From Thraustochytrium sp. TN22 (taxonomy: Eukaryota > Sar > Bigyra > Thraustochytrida > Thraustochytriidae), in assembly GCA_013306675.1 (NCBI GenBank), contig JABLUY010000072.1, positions 82,211-146,210 on the forward strand: a DNA stretch of 64,000 bases, read 5' to 3'. A program made the position numbers and the translations under genes. Below are positions 41,401-49,126 of this stretch, piece by piece; the stretch's first letter is position 1; each line of letters starts with the position of its first letter. The notes under the pieces were generated by a model. It made no database searches. It saw only the letters and a list, made by a program, of their open reading frames with translations, and was not told where the DNA came from.

Positions 41401-43357
41401 CTCCCAGTTCACGCGCGCCACCTCGCACCAGTCGAGCATGCACGATGTCCTGGCGCCTCCGCCGGGCCCCAAGCGCCTTTCGCACGTTAGCGCGAGCTCC
41501 ACGCAGGTGGGCGGCGACGCGGACGAGCCCGGCTCGCACTCGGGCATGTCGTACGTGGGCGCCAATGCCACCTCCCTGACCGACCTCGAGCTCATGGCCA
41601 ACGCTTACGTACAAGCGTGCGACCGCCGCATCAGCTACATCGACGAGGACACCATGTCCTTGGTCGGTCCGGTCGGCCTCTCGGTGGTGCTGGGCCAGAT
41701 CGGCCGCGGCGTTTCGCTGATGACCAAGATCCGCGTGCACGACGCGGCTCGGGACCAGGACCAGGACCAGGACGACGACGACGACGACGGCGGCGTCGAC
41801 GAGCTCCCGCTGGCGTCCTATCTGGACGAGTTGCGTACGCAGGCGCTCGAGGCGGCGCGCTGCATCATGGACCACGGCGTGGCGACCGACGTGGGCCGCG
41901 CCGACCGCACGCGCCGCGCCACACTTGCGCAGATTTTTCTCAACCGCGAGCCCAGCACCGTGCTGGGCCAGGGCGGCGGCCGCGACGGCAGCCTCGTCAT
42001 CTCCTCGGCGGCCACCATGGCGGCCGTGGCGGCCGCGGCTGCGGCGCGCAAGCGCAAGAACCAGCCGCGCCGCAAGAAGAAGAAGTCCGAGAACTGGAAC
42101 AGCCTCGTCTCGCGCTTCAACAAGTTCGCCGCCAAGCTCAACGTGACGGACCACCGCATGCTCGACCCGAGTTCATGGTACTTTGACCTCCAGCGCGTGC
42201 CCTCGGAAATGCGTGTCGGCCTCGTTGCCTACATGTTCCGCGCCACCTCGGTCGCGCAGCAGTTCAACATCCCGCCGAACTGCTTTGTCGCCTTCGTCGA
42301 TCGCGTTGAGAGCGCCATGTCCATGCACGGCGCGCCCTACCACAACTTCGACCACGCCTGCGACGTGCTCCAGGCCACCTTTTGCATGCTCACCAGCTAC
42401 GGCGGCGCCGAGCTTCTCGACGACGTGCAGACCTTTGCGCTTCTGGTCGCCGCCTTTTGCCACGACCTCGAGCACCCGGGCCTCAACAACGCCTTTCAGG
42501 TTCACGCCCAAACCGAGCTTGCCCTGCAGTATGAGGGCCGCTCCGTGCTGGAGAGCCACCACTGCGCCTGTGCCTTTGCCATCGTCGACGACCCGGCTTC
42601 CAACATCCTCAGCGGCATGGACGAGATTCACGCCGAGAAGCTGCGCCAGGTCGTCCTCGACTGCATCCTCGCCACCGATATGACCTGCCACTTCGACCTC
42701 TCCGGCGACCTTCGCGACTGCATCGTGCAGCACCTCGACGATCCCACCTCCTCCATGAATCCCGACGAGCGTGTGCTCGTCGCCAAGTCCATCATGCACT
42801 GCGCCGACATTAGCAACCCCACGCGCGCCTGGCACTCCTGCAAACGCTGGCAGGACCTTATCTGCGAGGAGTTTTACAAGCAGGGCGACCTCGAGCGCCG
42901 CAACGGCTGGGAGGTCTCGCCCAACATGGACCGCGAGACCACGCACCAAGCCGAGATGTCCATCAACTTCATCGACGTCATCGTAGCGCCCCTCTTCTTC
43001 GCCATCAACACGCTGCTCCCCAACGCCATGGACCCCTGCCTCCAGGTCGCCACCAACCGCTCCAAGTGGATGGAAGTGCTCCACGGCGAGATCGAGCAGC
43101 GCCACGACCTGGACGACATTGATCGCGTCGAGGCCATGCGCGACTGGGAGGCACGCGAGGCCACCTTCGAGCAGGTCCTCGCCTCCGCCGGCTTCGTGCG
43201 CGACGACGAGGGCGAGCTACGCGCCCTTGCATCCAGCGGCGACTTCGGCACCATCTCTCGCCGCAAGGGCTCCAATGCTGTCGTCGCTTACCTCGACGTC
43301 GCCGACGCCGCACCGCGCGCACCCGCGCGCCCCCCCTCTCCGCAGCCCTCGCTGTGA
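35405..43357 (+). CDS. Soluble-adenylyl-cyclase / cyclic-nucleotide phosphodiesterase fusion
   Basis: 2650 residues in one open frame. Order: class III cyclase C1 domain (about 40-210) with DVSGFT (D51) and DVFKFAGD (K99, D103), which line up with D47, K95 and D99 of human soluble cyclase ADCY10; C2 domain (about 290-430) ending EYSVLGDIVNLSARLM; low-complexity linker (540-690); STAND-type ATPase with GEAGAGKT (912-919) and Walker B VVLFDDA (D1081/D1082); a helical region; PH domain (about 1469-1585); C2-like domain (about 1620-1793); linker; class I PDE domain (about 2250-2565) with YHNFDH (2312-2317), CHDLEHPGLNN (H2353/D2354) and HCADISNP (D2468). It should make and destroy cAMP, possibly at a membrane. 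The usual purine-selecting Gln of the PDE appears to be Ser2519. The start is an ATG directly before the cyclase N-terminus, as in ADCY10. Confidence 0.93.
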   Translation: MRYIELLASYLPSLVVEEILKLEKLEHEEGIVHPPDEARMATYDAACLFADVSGFTRLSESMTHRYGSYVGAEHLAKQLNSYFGQLVKIINSEGGDVFKFAGDAMIVLWPPTGTDTSENLDDRARRATQCAIRIQGLGQDLTFDDDAVSLSIKIGVGLGSLAILHLGGVKGRTEYVAVGEPMSQAFEAEGLAKSGDVVVSDSTYKRLGKQFSDAVEVKSTKRKNAKPFRLINYRANQEQLLRARKKHFGLNLFDSYTGETEQRIRRLIPTAALQSIDSEHPEFEYFSSELRRVSVVFISLGLEEDQVQGAARGGEEMQLLHESMRLVQTTVYKYEGALNKFIVDDKGATIIVLFGLPPYSHENDAKRAVSTSLRIVSDLHDRLGLKAAVGITTGAAFCGVLGSQTRKEYSVLGDIVNLSARLMQASRLSMEAVDGAPPIICDSATHVSCSRDIPFRTLVPVTVKGKAAPIACYAPLAGYAAIDSELAAKNKDEDDGLALYSAFDGSHDGRESAMVLGPHFPTQPSSGPSGSGHVSERFTTFEILATVRLSELDESNGAKNEGLRMYFRRPQSLLGGGSRRRRLRGASGSGAGAPPPHRRQSSSRSLMGASMISEADEDSLGAGLHDGGDDEFVVRAPSQGGQSPQRPKLLKQRSGRASLASSSQSSSKLRQGGTSGTAGSNRKSLTFYNRKDGHTSAQPALSAAERLEICSQIAVGARGIYKLGEMGRAHQGQADTRALLTNACTFGRNTGMLRHGVGTSSVALVIQGTEVILNMDLWPSNKERVAALMDESGASSASHGLPFTYVEAVVNSALAFGEIWNNSLDAPADARADAARRVPTAMGGGAGGAATSAPVPYLDESGNGGTTLKLVMVPRRDVDVLQSSGSYMLQTLMARKIELVEYGKGSVVIIQGEAGAGKTHMLKRFGFGFLPNSFPVLGSSEQWEHTVSQFEALFESEGDTGQFAKFRNEERKFHVWFDVITQWVCFEAANLKKATVRKNPRRVRTQLLQDLLASGLLSYASLLNEDLGTNFPPLSAAVEEDLDAMTPVTRANHLTEIVSDMICDIVTKITTKYGGLVVLFDDAMRLDEHSWRVVSKLSRLVMADALELMLVIASRPFEGLADRTMGLRPRLIEPRARAALEAYRDACAMDGVDVLALGALSRHMAIDLFRKNVGENVESLSPELWQICETRCFNIPQLIKEFAYELRAARRPKLVRFTPTQTALNARRQAKRSPGYDPALRYVASLRVQVQQLDEPAWNLHAAHRAALSKQAAYLADRGMGEATGGGGTGINEDEMEHMNFPPDYYPPAEVAPPRTAAGVLGEIFDRLGSIEQMVLRIACMIGSTFSLRLVQDVYPRNALPHDFTASLVKAACENLADQHGIFHKIRANAYNDEYVYRFADILLVSTIRQRLLKKHKLSLAASITRARAQFKAALSLAKLDEEDRALHRPASVMVRPTDSRGTRTEKEGSVSMKKLNPAQKNLFSEWKDRYLILQPDALLVFKKREPRRATQNDAHMIIYLSEATVTLVEDAAERTHPFAFCVRAEMWTRKGEPHYVQRDFTFADSSEAGTRKWHSRISMTVNRLKLGARFPTKDGTGSFQDLLPARRRSVHDFSAYLSPEESGLLLTIRAVSHEGAAERPSMLKSSRNASSRKQAHANANANANVEIYASAVIKVRNGARLVRKQTMLTAPVNTELVDFNESFVFKLTPELLVDWVAQPECNGTLEIVLWRQVDAALAFDQMLGFGSVQLHDVFAQRDAKPELFMELAMREPYAEVQTNDTVVAIGLQMIIRDRDLDRLDELTTIAGLPDSGMDVDQAEQLGVADEVFQQNMEMNVRVETGTRGGSFVDPTGAGRGRTLRRALPKRKTLAQLKARATGNLEELAAADAAAEAEAAATEAVAVGDFGLLPTEPGLPVRSRFFSSAAPPSRRGTLTSDVAPQSLGPLAAPLAHLEFVGKAARTRGERDMLSLLKRLLLTRSFAELVSPVSLDEKSRQWLGSQFTRATSHQSSMHDVLAPPPGPKRLSHVSASSTQVGGDADEPGSHSGMSYVGANATSLTDLELMANAYVQACDRRISYIDEDTMSLVGPVGLSVVLGQIGRGVSLMTKIRVHDAARDQDQDQDDDDDDGGVDELPLASYLDELRTQALEAARCIMDHGVATDVGRADRTRRATLAQIFLNREPSTVLGQGGGRDGSLVISSAATMAAVAAAAAARKRKNQPRRKKKKSENWNSLVSRFNKFAAKLNVTDHRMLDPSSWYFDLQRVPSEMRVGLVAYMFRATSVAQQFNIPPNCFVAFVDRVESAMSMHGAPYHNFDHACDVLQATFCMLTSYGGAELLDDVQTFALLVAAFCHDLEHPGLNNAFQVHAQTELALQYEGRSVLESHHCACAFAIVDDPASNILSGMDEIHAEKLRQVVLDCILATDMTCHFDLSGDLRDCIVQHLDDPTSSMNPDERVLVAKSIMHCADISNPTRAWHSCKRWQDLICEEFYKQGDLERRNGWEVSPNMDRETTHQAEMSINFIDVIVAPLFFAINTLLPNAMDPCLQVATNRSKWMEVLHGEIEQRHDLDDIDRVEAMRDWEAREATFEQVLASAGFVRDDEGELRALASSGDFGTISRRKGSNAVVAYLDVADAAPRAPARPPSPQPSL

Positions 43358-43744
43358 TCACTCATTTCGCGCATTCTCGCCTGGTCCTGTGTCCCGAGCG
43401 CGCAGACCGTCTGTCGCGAGAATCGCAACCCTCTGTCACCCGACGGCCTCTTCTTCCACCTCCCTTTGCATTCTCCCACTCCCTCAAAACTGTGTTTGTT
43501 TGTTGTTTCTGTGTTGGCGAATGACAATTCCTGTCCCCGGCACTTGCAACCGCAAGACTCTTGACACTCGCTTGGCTGACCTGCAAGACTCTTCAAGAGA
43601 CACTCGCTTGGCTGACCTCAGCTAGACTCTTGGCACTCGCTTGGCTGACCTGCCTACTTCAAGGTGAGGTGGACGTGTGAATTGAAATGATTTCTTTGGT
43701 GATGAAGAAGAGCGTGCTGTAGACTTGCACGAACTACGTTCTTT
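43358..43744. other. Convergent 3' intergenic with 20-bp repeats
   Basis: GACACTCGCTTGGCTGACCT occurs at 43563-43582, 43599-43618 and, with one change, 43632-43651. The copies are 33-36 bases apart and share flanking AGACTCTT. No gene is seen. Confidence 0.8.
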
Positions 43745-46700
43745 TCACTTGCGCTCAGCGCCAAGGGTGTTCTGGAGTGCCTCGTGGAAGGCGGCGCTCT
43801 CTTGGACGCGGCGGAGACGCTCAACCTCCATGGCGTGGATGGCCTTCTCCTGGTTAGCGCGCTTGTCGTCGAGAGCGGAGCGCTCGACGTAGGTGCGCTC
43901 GAGAACGCGGCGGTCACGCTCGAGATCAGCGAGGAGGCGGGCCTGGTCAGCGGCGAAGCGGCGCTCGAGGGCGTCGATGTGGTCGCGGAGCTTGTCCTGC
44001 TGGACGCGGCTGAAACGCTCAATGTCCTGCTCGCGGCGCGCGAAGCTCTGGTTGCGGGTGCGCTCGAGGGCGGCCTGGAGGTCGGCCTCCTTGTCCTCGA
44101 TGCGGCGGCGCTGCTGCTCCTGGAAGAAGTCAAGCGCGGACTTGACGTCCTGCGGCACGTTGCGGCGCAGGAAGACGGTGCGCGGGGAGACGCAAACGTT
44201 GGTGGACAGCTCGGCCCACTCCGTCTCCTGCTCGGAGGAGGGCAGGCTGTTCTGGTCCACGAGGGTGAAGTCGAAAAGCTCGCAGTCTGCCGAGAGCAGG
44301 GCCTCGAGGTGCGCAGGGCGCGGCCGCGCGGCCGCGTAGCCGATGTTGGCCTCGTAGACGCGGCGCGCGCGCTCCTCGTCGGCCACGAAGCGGGCCCACT
44401 CGCGGCGAGAGCCACGCTCGAGCTCGGCATTCTCCTCCGCAGCCTCGGCGGTCTGCACGCGCGCGAGGCGCTCAAGGTCGACCTGGAAAGCAGCCTCCGC
44501 CTGGGCACGGCGGCGCTCAAGCGCGGCGCGCGAGTCCTCCTGCGCGAGTTCGGCGATGCGGCGCGCCTTCTCCTCCTCGATGAGCAGACCAACCAGGGTC
44601 TCGTCACTGTTGGTGTCGACGCGGCGCCAGCTGCTCTGCTTGCGGAGCTGCTGCGGCTGCTGCTGCGAGTGCTCCTGGTGCTGGCGCTGCTCAACGGCGG
44701 TGGAGGCTGCGGCGACAGCGGCAGCGACCGAGGCGGGCGGAAGCGCCGCGACATGGGCGGCGGCGGCAAGGGCAGCGGCCGCCTCGTTCTTGCCGTAGAC
44801 GGCCTCGGCGGCTGCGACCAGGTCGCCATGAAAGTACTTGGCGAGGGAGGCGAACTTCATGGCGGCCGTGGCGGAGTTGGCAACGCGCTCGCGGCGCTCA
44901 GACTCCACGGCAGCGCGCGTGCGCTTGGCGGAGTTGTTGCGCAAGAACTCAGCGTTAAGCTGCTGCTGGCGCTCGGCATGGGCCAGACGCTGGCGCTCGA
45001 GGTCAATGGCGGCCTCGACGTCCTTGATGGCAGCACGACGCAGGAGCTGCTCACGAACGGCCACGCCGCGGTCGACGGTCTCCGCCTCGGCCTGCTCCTC
45101 CGCGTAAGCCGCCTTGGACGCCTTCCAGGAGGCCTTGCGGGAGAGCTGCTCCTGCACCGTGTAGAGCGGCGAGGAGAGCACGGCGCACTGCATGGCGGCG
45201 GAGTCGTCGGCCAGGCGGCGGACGCGGTCCAGGCGCTCCTGGTCGGCGGCACGATCCGCAGCCTGCGCGTTGACGCGGCGCTGGAACTCGTCGTTGACGG
45301 CGGCAAAGGCCTCCTGCGCGGTGCGCAGCACGCGCTCGGCGTCCATGGCGAGGTCGGCGCCGCGCTGGCCCGCCTTGCGGATGAGCTCCGAGAGCACCGT
45401 GGTGAAGGACTCGCGGGTCATGCGCGCGTCGCGCTCGAGTTCGGCGTCGCGCGCCGCAGTCTGCTGGGCGTGCTTGCGCTCGACCTGCTCGAGGATGTCG
45501 TAGAACTGCAGGAAGGCGGCGCGGCGGTTGCGCTCCACGTCCATGTCGCGCACGCGCCGGGCCTGCTCGGAGCGCACCCCCTGATCCACCACCAGGCGGT
45601 TGTGGTGGCGCTCGAGCTCGTCGAGCACGGCGCGCGTCTTGTTGCGGCTGACGCGACGGCAGCGCTCAATCTCCGCCTCGTTGGCGGCGCGCAGGCGGTT
45701 CAGGTGGCGCTCCAGGTCGGAGATGACCCAGCTGAGGCGCTCGCGGTTCGCGCGCTCGTCCTGCTCCAGGTCCATCTGGCGTAGCACCTCGTTGCGCATG
45801 CTCTGGCGCGTGAGCTCCTCCAGCACACTGCGCAGCTGGGCCGAGTTCGACCGGCGCTTCAGGTCGTCCTGCATGCTCGCCTCGCGCAGGCGGCGCTCCG
45901 CCTCGGCGAGCGAGCGGGCCGCCGCCTGGTGCGCGCGGCGCTCGAGCTCCAAAATCACCTGCTCGCCCTTGACGCGCTCCACGCGCTGGTGCTGCTCCAG
46001 GTCGCACGCGCGCGCCGCCTCGCGCTGGTTCACGGCGCGCACCACGCCAGCGAAGACGTCCTCACCACGAGCCGCCTGCGTGCGGCGCTCTTGCTCCTCC
46101 TTGACGGCTTCCGCCACGAAGCGCCGCGCGCCGACGCGCTCGAGGTCCGAGAGGATGGTGACGCGCGCCTCGCTCGAGCGCTGCGCCTCGCGTGCCTCCT
46201 TCTCCTCCGCCTTCTCCTCGTCCGCGCCGCTCTCCGCCTGCTCACGCAGCAGCGAGGCCGTGGTGGCCAGGCGGCGCGCCTGCGCGGCGGCCTGCCCGCT
46301 CACGAGCTCGTACTTGTGCTCGTGCGAGGCGCGGGCCGCCTCGAAGCTGGACCCGGCCGTCGCCTCGCGCTGCGCCACGGAGCGCTGCAGGTCGCCAAGG
46401 ACGTCCAGCTTGCGGGTCTCCGCGGTGCGGCGCGTGCGCTCCTCGTCGGCCTCTGCCAGAGCGGAGCGCTGGTTGCCATGACGCTCAATGTCCTCCAACA
46501 CGAGGCCCGTCTGAGCGCTCTCGGCGCGCTTGCGCAGCGCCTCGGGCATGTCGGCAATCAGGTCGGCGCGTGCGGCACGCACCTGCTCGAGGATGTTCAC
46601 GAAGCGGCCGCGGGCCGCCACCTCGGGCACCACGGAACCCTCAAAGGTGCCACGCGCCACGCGCTCGGTGCGCTCCGCTTCCTGGCCCGCCACGGCAGCT

Positions 46701-47662
46701 GCCTTGTTGACGCGAAAGCACACCTCCTGGGCCACGCGGTGGTACATGTCGGCCCACGCGTACTCCTCTCGCGCCTCCTTCTCGGCCGCAAGCGCGTCGC
46801 GCAGACTCTGGCGCGAGCGCACCTTGGTCAGCATCAGCGACTTGACCTCGGTCTGACGGCCGTACGGGAAGTCCTCGTTGGCTGCCACGAAGCGCACCTG
46901 CTCCGCCTCGAAAAGCGTGCGGGCCAGCTTGCGGTCCGCGCGGCTCTCCAGCTCGCCAAGCACCTCCAGCTTGCGGTCCGACGCCACGCGACGCACGCGC
47001 TCCTCCTCCGCCGTGCGATCCGCGCTGCGCGCATTGAGGTTGCGCTCCAGGTCGCGGGCCACGTCGATGCGCAGGTCGTCCAGCACGCGCCGCTGGCGCT
47101 CCTCCTCCTCGGCCTTGAGCGCCGTCGTCTTGTGAATGGCGCGCACCACCTCGTTGGCGATCCACGACAGCTGGCCAAAGGCCGCCTCCTGCGTCGGCAC
47201 ACCCACGAAGCTGCGCCGCTGCTTCTCCGCCTCCATCTGCTTCACAGCCAGCGACTGGTTCGCCGACCGCTCCGAGTTCTCCTGGTCCTGCAGAGCGCGC
47301 TCCTGCTCCACGCGCCGAGCCTGCTCCTCGCTCATGGCGCGGTCCGCCGCCTGCGCGTTCGCGCGACGCTCCAGCTCGCCCAGCACCGCCGACGCCACGG
47401 CCAGCACCTCGTGCCGCTGCTTCTCCTCCTCAAACAGCCTCGCCGCCTCCTTGCGGCTCGAGCTGCGCACAACCTCCTCGTTCACAGCCGCCGACCGGGC
47501 CTCCACCTCGCGCCGCGCCACCTCGGCCGCAACCTGCTCCTTGGCCACCTTCCAGCTCGCCTTGCGAGTCAGCTCCTCCGAGACCTCGCCCCGCAGGTCG
47601 ATCACCTGGCGGATGAGCGGGTCCACGCCCACGAGGCCGTTCGTGCTCGCCGTGGACGCCAT
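43745..47662 (-). CDS. Large charged helical repeat protein
   Basis: 1305 residues from ATG 47662. Almost the whole chain is predicted helix made of degenerate ~33-40-residue units of the form (V/I)LxELERRxNxxAAxRxxxEExRRV, for example AVLGELERRANAQAADRAMS and KLEVLGELESRADRKLARTL. Two places repeat RKASWK(V/A)(A/S)K. A region about 990-1070 is Ala/Gln-rich. No enzymatic motif is visible. The layout suggests a long single helix or coiled-coil scaffold, perhaps cytoskeletal, which is inference. The opposite strand is also open over long stretches (43784-45784 and 45929-47749), but those translations are Leu/Arg/Gly-rich and look like shadows of the Arg/Glu codons here. The frame continues to a GTG upstream, so the ATG is preferred. 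Confidence 0.75.
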   Translation of the reverse strand: MASTASTNGLVGVDPLIRQVIDLRGEVSEELTRKASWKVAKEQVAAEVARREVEARSAAVNEEVVRSSSRKEAARLFEEEKQRHEVLAVASAVLGELERRANAQAADRAMSEEQARRVEQERALQDQENSERSANQSLAVKQMEAEKQRRSFVGVPTQEAAFGQLSWIANEVVRAIHKTTALKAEEEERQRRVLDDLRIDVARDLERNLNARSADRTAEEERVRRVASDRKLEVLGELESRADRKLARTLFEAEQVRFVAANEDFPYGRQTEVKSLMLTKVRSRQSLRDALAAEKEAREEYAWADMYHRVAQEVCFRVNKAAAVAGQEAERTERVARGTFEGSVVPEVAARGRFVNILEQVRAARADLIADMPEALRKRAESAQTGLVLEDIERHGNQRSALAEADEERTRRTAETRKLDVLGDLQRSVAQREATAGSSFEAARASHEHKYELVSGQAAAQARRLATTASLLREQAESGADEEKAEEKEAREAQRSSEARVTILSDLERVGARRFVAEAVKEEQERRTQAARGEDVFAGVVRAVNQREAARACDLEQHQRVERVKGEQVILELERRAHQAAARSLAEAERRLREASMQDDLKRRSNSAQLRSVLEELTRQSMRNEVLRQMDLEQDERANRERLSWVISDLERHLNRLRAANEAEIERCRRVSRNKTRAVLDELERHHNRLVVDQGVRSEQARRVRDMDVERNRRAAFLQFYDILEQVERKHAQQTAARDAELERDARMTRESFTTVLSELIRKAGQRGADLAMDAERVLRTAQEAFAAVNDEFQRRVNAQAADRAADQERLDRVRRLADDSAAMQCAVLSSPLYTVQEQLSRKASWKASKAAYAEEQAEAETVDRGVAVREQLLRRAAIKDVEAAIDLERQRLAHAERQQQLNAEFLRNNSAKRTRAAVESERRERVANSATAAMKFASLAKYFHGDLVAAAEAVYGKNEAAAALAAAAHVAALPPASVAAAVAAASTAVEQRQHQEHSQQQPQQLRKQSSWRRVDTNSDETLVGLLIEEEKARRIAELAQEDSRAALERRRAQAEAAFQVDLERLARVQTAEAAEENAELERGSRREWARFVADEERARRVYEANIGYAAARPRPAHLEALLSADCELFDFTLVDQNSLPSSEQETEWAELSTNVCVSPRTVFLRRNVPQDVKSALDFFQEQQRRRIEDKEADLQAALERTRNQSFARREQDIERFSRVQQDKLRDHIDALERRFAADQARLLADLERDRRVLERTYVERSALDDKRANQEKAIHAMEVERLRRVQESAAFHEALQNTLGAERK

Positions 47663-49126
47663 TGGCTCTTTTGGCTTTCTCCTGATACCGCCGCTGCTTG
47701 CCGCTGCTTGCCGCTGCTTGCCGCTGCCGCTGCTGCTGCTGCTGCCTGATTCCACCTCGCGCTCTCCTCGCTCAACACCACCCACCCCACTGCCGATCGC
47801 TTGTCCGAGTCCAAGCGAACGGGTTCTGCTTGCTCGCTCCGCGTGCCACGCACGCCAAGCTCAGTGAAGCGCTCGAACTAGCCGGTCACAGACCTGGCCG
47901 ATGTTCATGAAGCGTCTGGCGCCCGCAAGAGAGAAGTAAACTCCAGCGCAATATGCAGAAATAGGCTCGACGCCGGGGGTTACTGTGCTGTAAGCGTCCC
48001 GGCTGGCAAGCGTCTCGCGTCCCCTAGCCGCTAGGGGAGCGGAGAGTTTTCCCCTCATGCAAGTCCCGCACCGCGCTCCGGTCCCCAACGCAACGTCTAT
48101 GTACACGCACGCTCCCTCCGAGCCAGTCCGCTAGCCAGTCGGCGGGCCTAACCACAGCCTCTCCGCGGCGCGCACGCCGTTCGGCCTCCGGCTTCGGAGT
48201 CGAGCCGAGTTACCGCGCGCCGCGCGCCGCGCTGTCCCCGGCGGTTTCGTTTCGCCCCGTCGCTCTTCTTTACAGTTAGCTAATTGGCGAAATGGCGAAG
48301 AGAAAAAACTTTCCAGAGGAGGCTCCGTGCCCGACTCTCGTCCCGGGTCTTGCCGCCTTCGCGCCCGGCCAAGGGCCGACCTGGCTGGAGCGGCCGCTCT
48401 CTCCAGAATTCTCCGCGCGCCGTTGCAGCGGTCCTCCTGAGGCCGATGACGCCACGGGCCAGCGTGCCAGCCTGAGCTTGATGAAAGAACTTGACCTTTG
48501 CGAACTTGAACCGTGCACACCTCTATTCACCATGGTCATTCGTCGCACACCTCACATTCTCCAACCGAGGACTCTTCGCGCACTTGTCAAACAGTGGTCC
48601 CCCGCGAAGCAGGCGGCGAAGCAGGCGAACAGGCGAAGCAGGCGAAGCAGGCGAAGCAGGCGAAGCAGGCAAAACAGGCGAAACAGCGAGGAGGGAACCT
48701 GAGCATCGAGGGCCGCGCTTCAACTTCTGCGTGGCGCCCCACGCAGCCAGTAGAGCCCGTCTCCAGCAAGGGCAGGGGTCTGCGCCGCGTCGCCGGCCCT
48801 CCGTTGGCCTCGCAGGCTTGTGGTTAAAGACCGTCAACCCCCCTCTCATGTACGGCTAGCTCGCCAGCTAGTTTTAGCTCCTCCGCTCACGCTCAAGAGG
48901 CCGACGCCCGCGCGCCCGCCACAGCCGGCCGCCGTCGCGCGCGTGGCGCATGCCATGCATCCACGTGCGGCAGGCCGTGCCTCGCCTCGAATTAGGCTTG
49001 GCTTGACAACATGAAAAGTGGGACGCGACACGTCGGTTGTTGTCTCGCCGCGGCTCGTGTCGGGCGCCGGTTGCGCGGCGCGCGCGCGGCGCGGGCGGCA
49101 GACCCCGGCGGCGCGCGCGAGGCGCC
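47663..49126. other. Divergent region with 9-bp minisatellite
   Basis: Upstream region shared by the helical repeat protein and the Sfi1-like gene. It has a (CTGCTTGCCG) repeat just upstream of the first gene, an AGCGGCTAGGGGACG-type hairpin near 48015-48035, a (GGCGAAGCA)n minisatellite (48610-48690) and CTCGCCAGCTAGTTTTAGC near 48862. A 136-codon ATG frame at 48292-48702 runs into the minisatellite and is Arg/Ser/Lys-rich there; I do not regard it as a supported gene. Confidence 0.5.
48610..48690 (+). repeat. (GGCGAAGCA)n minisatellite
   Basis: About eight 9-bp units with GGCGAACA and GGCAAAACA variants. It would be in frame in any strand reading, so open frames across it are not evidence of a gene. 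Confidence 0.85.

Noticed and set aside
43784-47749. Long plus-strand open frames opposite the helical repeat protein
   Set aside because: Translations are Leu/Arg/Gly/Ala-rich and arise from Arg/Glu codons of the minus-strand gene; no motif supports them.
48292-48702. 136-codon ATG frame on the plus strand
   Set aside because: It ends in a 9-bp minisatellite and is of random composition; it could be part of an upstream leader.
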